Positions 17,929 through 20,658 of a DNA stretch of 20,658 bases are shown here, piece after piece. The position numbers and the translations under genes were made by a program. Origin of the DNA: Polyrhizophydium stewartii (lineage: Eukaryota > Chytridiomycota > Chytridiomycetes > Rhizophydiales); the NCBI GenBank assembly GCA_027604665.1, contig JADGIZ010000186.1, positions 1 through 20,658 on the forward strand. Direction: 5' to 3'. Every line of letters begins with the position of its first letter. Within the stretch, counting starts at the first letter, position 1. The notes beneath the pieces were generated by a model that was given only the letters and a program-made list of their open reading frames with translations, did not search any database and was not told the DNA's origin.

Positions 17929-20658
17929 TCATGCGGGGATGAGAAGGGCCTTTGGCGAAGAAAGCCAAAGAATGACGAGCAGAACAACGGCAAGGCACTC
18001 GGGCATGTACTTGACGACCTTGCTGACCCAGCCCGGTGCAGCTTTGGCTGCGGATTGTGCGATCCCTGCAACTGAAGTCTGCGACTCGATTTGAATGATG
18101 ACAGAGTGCGGCGCGATGGCATCTTCGAGTTCGACTGCGACCCAGTCGGCCTTGCACGACAAAAGCGGCTTCTGCTCGTCGCATATGCTGGCGCAAAGAC
18201 GATCTGCGGACTCCCACGACGCTGCGACGACGGCACGCTTGCTCTCTGTGGGAGTTGGAATCTGCGCCGCGGTGTCGCCGCCCATCACCAAACCTGGCGC
18301 GTTGCCTTCGCTGAATGCACCATCGCATTTGATCGTGCTCTCGCTGTCACCGACGCGCATCTTGTCGACTTCGCACGAGAGCGTCTGGCGGCTGCGGCCA
18401 TCAACTGTCTCGTGCACGATGCTGCGCGACATCTCGGCTTCGTCATGACGCGCAGTGCGAGCATGGTTTGGGTCGAGGTCGAGCTGATCAGTGAAGCAGT
18501 ATCCGGAGCCCCTGCGATGGCGGATGCCTGGCTTCTGCGAGACGCGCCAGCAATCAGACACCTCGATCGTGGAGTCTGTCGGCTCCAGTTGGGTCTCGCG
18601 CATCGGCACGAGAGTCTCTGGAGCAATGCCTGAGGGCTGGTCGACATGGCCGCACTCGCTCGGAGTCGTCTCGGCAGCAACGCCGCAGCCATCTACCGCT
18701 TGCTCGCACTCGCCCACTCCGTCATGCTCGATATCTGCCTCGTGATTGTTCTCGCGCTCGTGCTCGTTCTTGCCAGCGTCTTCGCGGTCGACGACGCCAT
18801 TGCCGTTCCATTCAGCCGGCACTGCTATCTCTGAAAGAGCCAAGATGCTGCCCGACTGGTTGACATAGCATATCTCGTCAAAGTGCGGCAGGCGAGGCCC
18901 ATCAAAATCTGCGCACAGCATCGTGCGCATCTCGCCATCGCTGTTTGGCGGGAGATGCTTGTGGAAGAGCTTGACATGGTTGGTGCTTGGGAAGCGAATC
19001 AGCCGTTTGGCGGATCTCGATGTCGGCTCGCGTGAGCGCTCATCGGCTTTCTCGGAGTGCTGGAAGGCGAGCATCTGCTCAACGACGGCGGCCATGGCCT
19101 CGATTGCAGACGGTGGAGTCGACTCGTCGGTTTGCAAAAGCACAAACATGACAAGAATGCCCCAGTACTTCTTGGCGGCGGCCTCCGACTCAAAGTCAAA
19201 GATGCATGGAGTCATGATGCGTAGCGCGGCTCTGAGCTGCAGAGCCTTGTTCGCAGACGCGCAGACCATGGTATGGCACAGCAATGCAAAGATGCAGAGC
19301 CGCTCCAGCCGATCTCCTGGCATTTCGGACTGCAGCGACTTGGCAGCTGCCATCAACTCTTTCACTGAGCGGTCGTGGCAGTGGCGGGGAATCGAGTATT
19401 CAACATCGCATGCATGGTCAGCACGAGTGGGCGGCGGGACAGTCGCACAAGAAAGCGGCGGTTTACAGTTGCCCCGGCTCGCATCAAAGGCCTCGCACGC
19501 AGTCCGAGTGCAGTCGCGCGGCATGGCACACTCGCCGTCGAGTTGGATATACGCCTTGACGATCGTGAAGACCTTGGAGGCCTCGATCAATCGCAAAGGA
19601 GACGGACCATACGAGCGCATCTTGGAACGGATTACATCGAAGATCGCGACAGAGAGCCTGGCGATGGCATCGCAGCTGACGAACCGCGTCAACGTTTCTG
19701 GAAGCACCAACCTTTGTAGCAGACAGCCGTGCTCACTGCTGCGCCATGGCGCTCAAGCCGTGATGCACAGCGTACAGGGCCGTGATGCTGCTGGACTCGA
19801 CGAAGAAGCGATCGCGGTCGACGAGAACGACTGATTCTGCGAGTCAGATATCCGTTTGCGCATCGCAAATCAGCAGAACGCTCGCAGGCGCTCACTTTCG
19901 CCGAATCCAGGCCCCTGTGAGGCGATTCTTGGGTGGCCGGCGAGCCGACCCTTCATGTGGGACACCAGCGTCTTCTTGTTCTTGGGCACAATCGAGCCTG
20001 CGTCAGGGCGTGCGTGGAAAGCAACAACGAGGTGCGTCAGCAGAGCTGCGCGAGGAAGGACTTTGCAACAAGAGGCGATGCGTCTCAGAGCAATGCGAGC
20101 GAGCTGCGGTGACACGCGAGATGCGAGATGGCCGCCCGCAATGTCCCGAGCACTGCAAACGCTGGCGCCACAGTGTCCGCCTGACGCTGCGCTGCGTCCA
20201 ACGCGCAGCCCGTTTCTCGTGTGGATGGCCGAATCGAGCTGCAGGGCCGGCGAGGCGCATCCCCGAGACGCCATCGCATCGCAGGCGAGTGGAGTCTCGG
20301 CGATGCGAGACGCGAGAGCAGTTCGCCGCCACGCGACAACAGCGTCCCGCAGGCACCGCAAGATGCGCTGCAGCACTCACGATACTCGCCCACATGCAGC
20401 GCGTGGACCCCAAAGATCGATCTGACGTGCGTGTAGCTGAGCAGCTCGAGAACGAGCATTTTGAACTGGCAACGTTCGTTGTCGGCGTCCCGGTTGTTCT
20501 GCATGGCGCGCGGTCGCTTCGCGCTGTGAGGCTCGAGATGCGCGAGAAATTTGGAGCGGATCTGGGGCGAGGATGGGTTTGCCGCGGTTCGAAAGGCGAG
20601 TTGACGGCTCAGCGGGCAAGACCAAGAGCGCGGGCATCGGGCCGAAAGGCAGGCCGCG
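17929..20658 (-). CDS. Unrecognised protein, probably tail-anchored (5' end outside window)
   Basis: I do not recognise this protein. A large last exon (top about 19738, stop at 17929) encodes some 600 residues. The first part is helical (LPETLTRFVSCDAIARLSVA, LERLCIFALLCHTMVCASAN, KKYWGILVMFVLLQTDE). A long acidic, Ser/Glu/His-rich region, probably disordered, follows. The end is basic plus hydrophobic (SKVVKYMPECLAVVLLVILW) with a ten-residue tail, the layout of a tail-anchored membrane protein. Upstream exons are likely at 19997-19896 (SIVPKNKKTLVSHMKGRLAG) and >20658-20381 (NNRDADNERCQFKML, ELLSYTHVRSIFGVHALHVG), with phases that agree. An exon from 19836 (SVVLVDRDRFF) joins the last exon by an intron I cannot fix. 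The window edge still lies in open frame. No signal peptide is visible in the part seen. Confidence 0.65.

Noticed and set aside
17929..19738. Possible degenerate RhoGAP-like domain in the right-edge gene
   Set aside because: The helical segments have a faint RhoGAP feel, but no arginine-finger motif or conserved order could be shown, so no function was assigned.
18923..19834. 303-aa open frame on + strand opposite the right-edge gene
   Set aside because: It is antisense to the 593-aa frame, has no recognisable motif and reads as a low-complexity Ser/Arg-rich shadow.
20586..20592. GGTTCGA, resembling the core of a tRNA B box
   Set aside because: The following bases do not fit a T-arm, no A box or cloverleaf can be drawn, and the site lies in the open frame of the right-edge gene.

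Overview
This window is nuclear DNA of a GC-rich fungus, most likely a zoosporic (chytrid-type) one. Almost every gene is cut by short spliceosomal introns of about 52-110 nt, which I placed by hand from protein-family conservation and reading phase. A Spa2-type polarisome scaffold points to Fungi. A true ARL3 GTPase points to a flagellated lineage, because this ciliary Arl is generally kept only where cilia or flagella are made. There are no rRNA, tRNA, CRISPR or mobile-element signatures. No frame looks bacterial: the many long open frames on both strands are by-products of high GC.

Layout, left to right: 3' part of SPA2 (+, <1-2152); a C-rich, gene-free convergent spacer (2153-2972); ARL3 (-, 2973-4232); NBS1/nibrin (+, 4346-7718); an unrecognised Gln-rich protein (+, 7814-8731); an FGGY-family sugar kinase (+, 8786-10920); mitochondrial aminomethyltransferase GCV1/AMT (-, 11050-12757); C-4 sterol methyl oxidase ERG25 (-, 13045-14816); mitochondrial cardiolipin synthase CRD1 (+, 15057-16261); RNase H2 subunit B (-, 16320-17696); and an unrecognised, probably tail-anchored protein (-, 17929->20658, 5' end outside the window). 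Spacing is tight (54-290 bp), apart from the 820-bp SPA2/ARL3 spacer.

The genes do not form one pathway. Two serve genome maintenance (NBS1 of the MRN complex, RNASEH2B), two are mitochondrial (AMT, CRD1), one makes sterols (ERG25), and two deal with polarity or flagellar cargo (SPA2, ARL3). Two head-to-head pairs (ARL3/NBS1 and ERG25/CRD1) probably share promoters.

The most unusual signals concern splicing. About 20 of 45 placed introns begin GTGCG rather than GTRAG, four appear to be GC-AG introns, the sugar kinase has an 11-nt microexon, and ARL3 probably has a first exon holding only the start codon. I did not find a clearly new multi-gene system. The best unexplained gene is the tail-anchored protein at the right edge. 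All exon boundaries are inferred from sequence alone and need RNA support.
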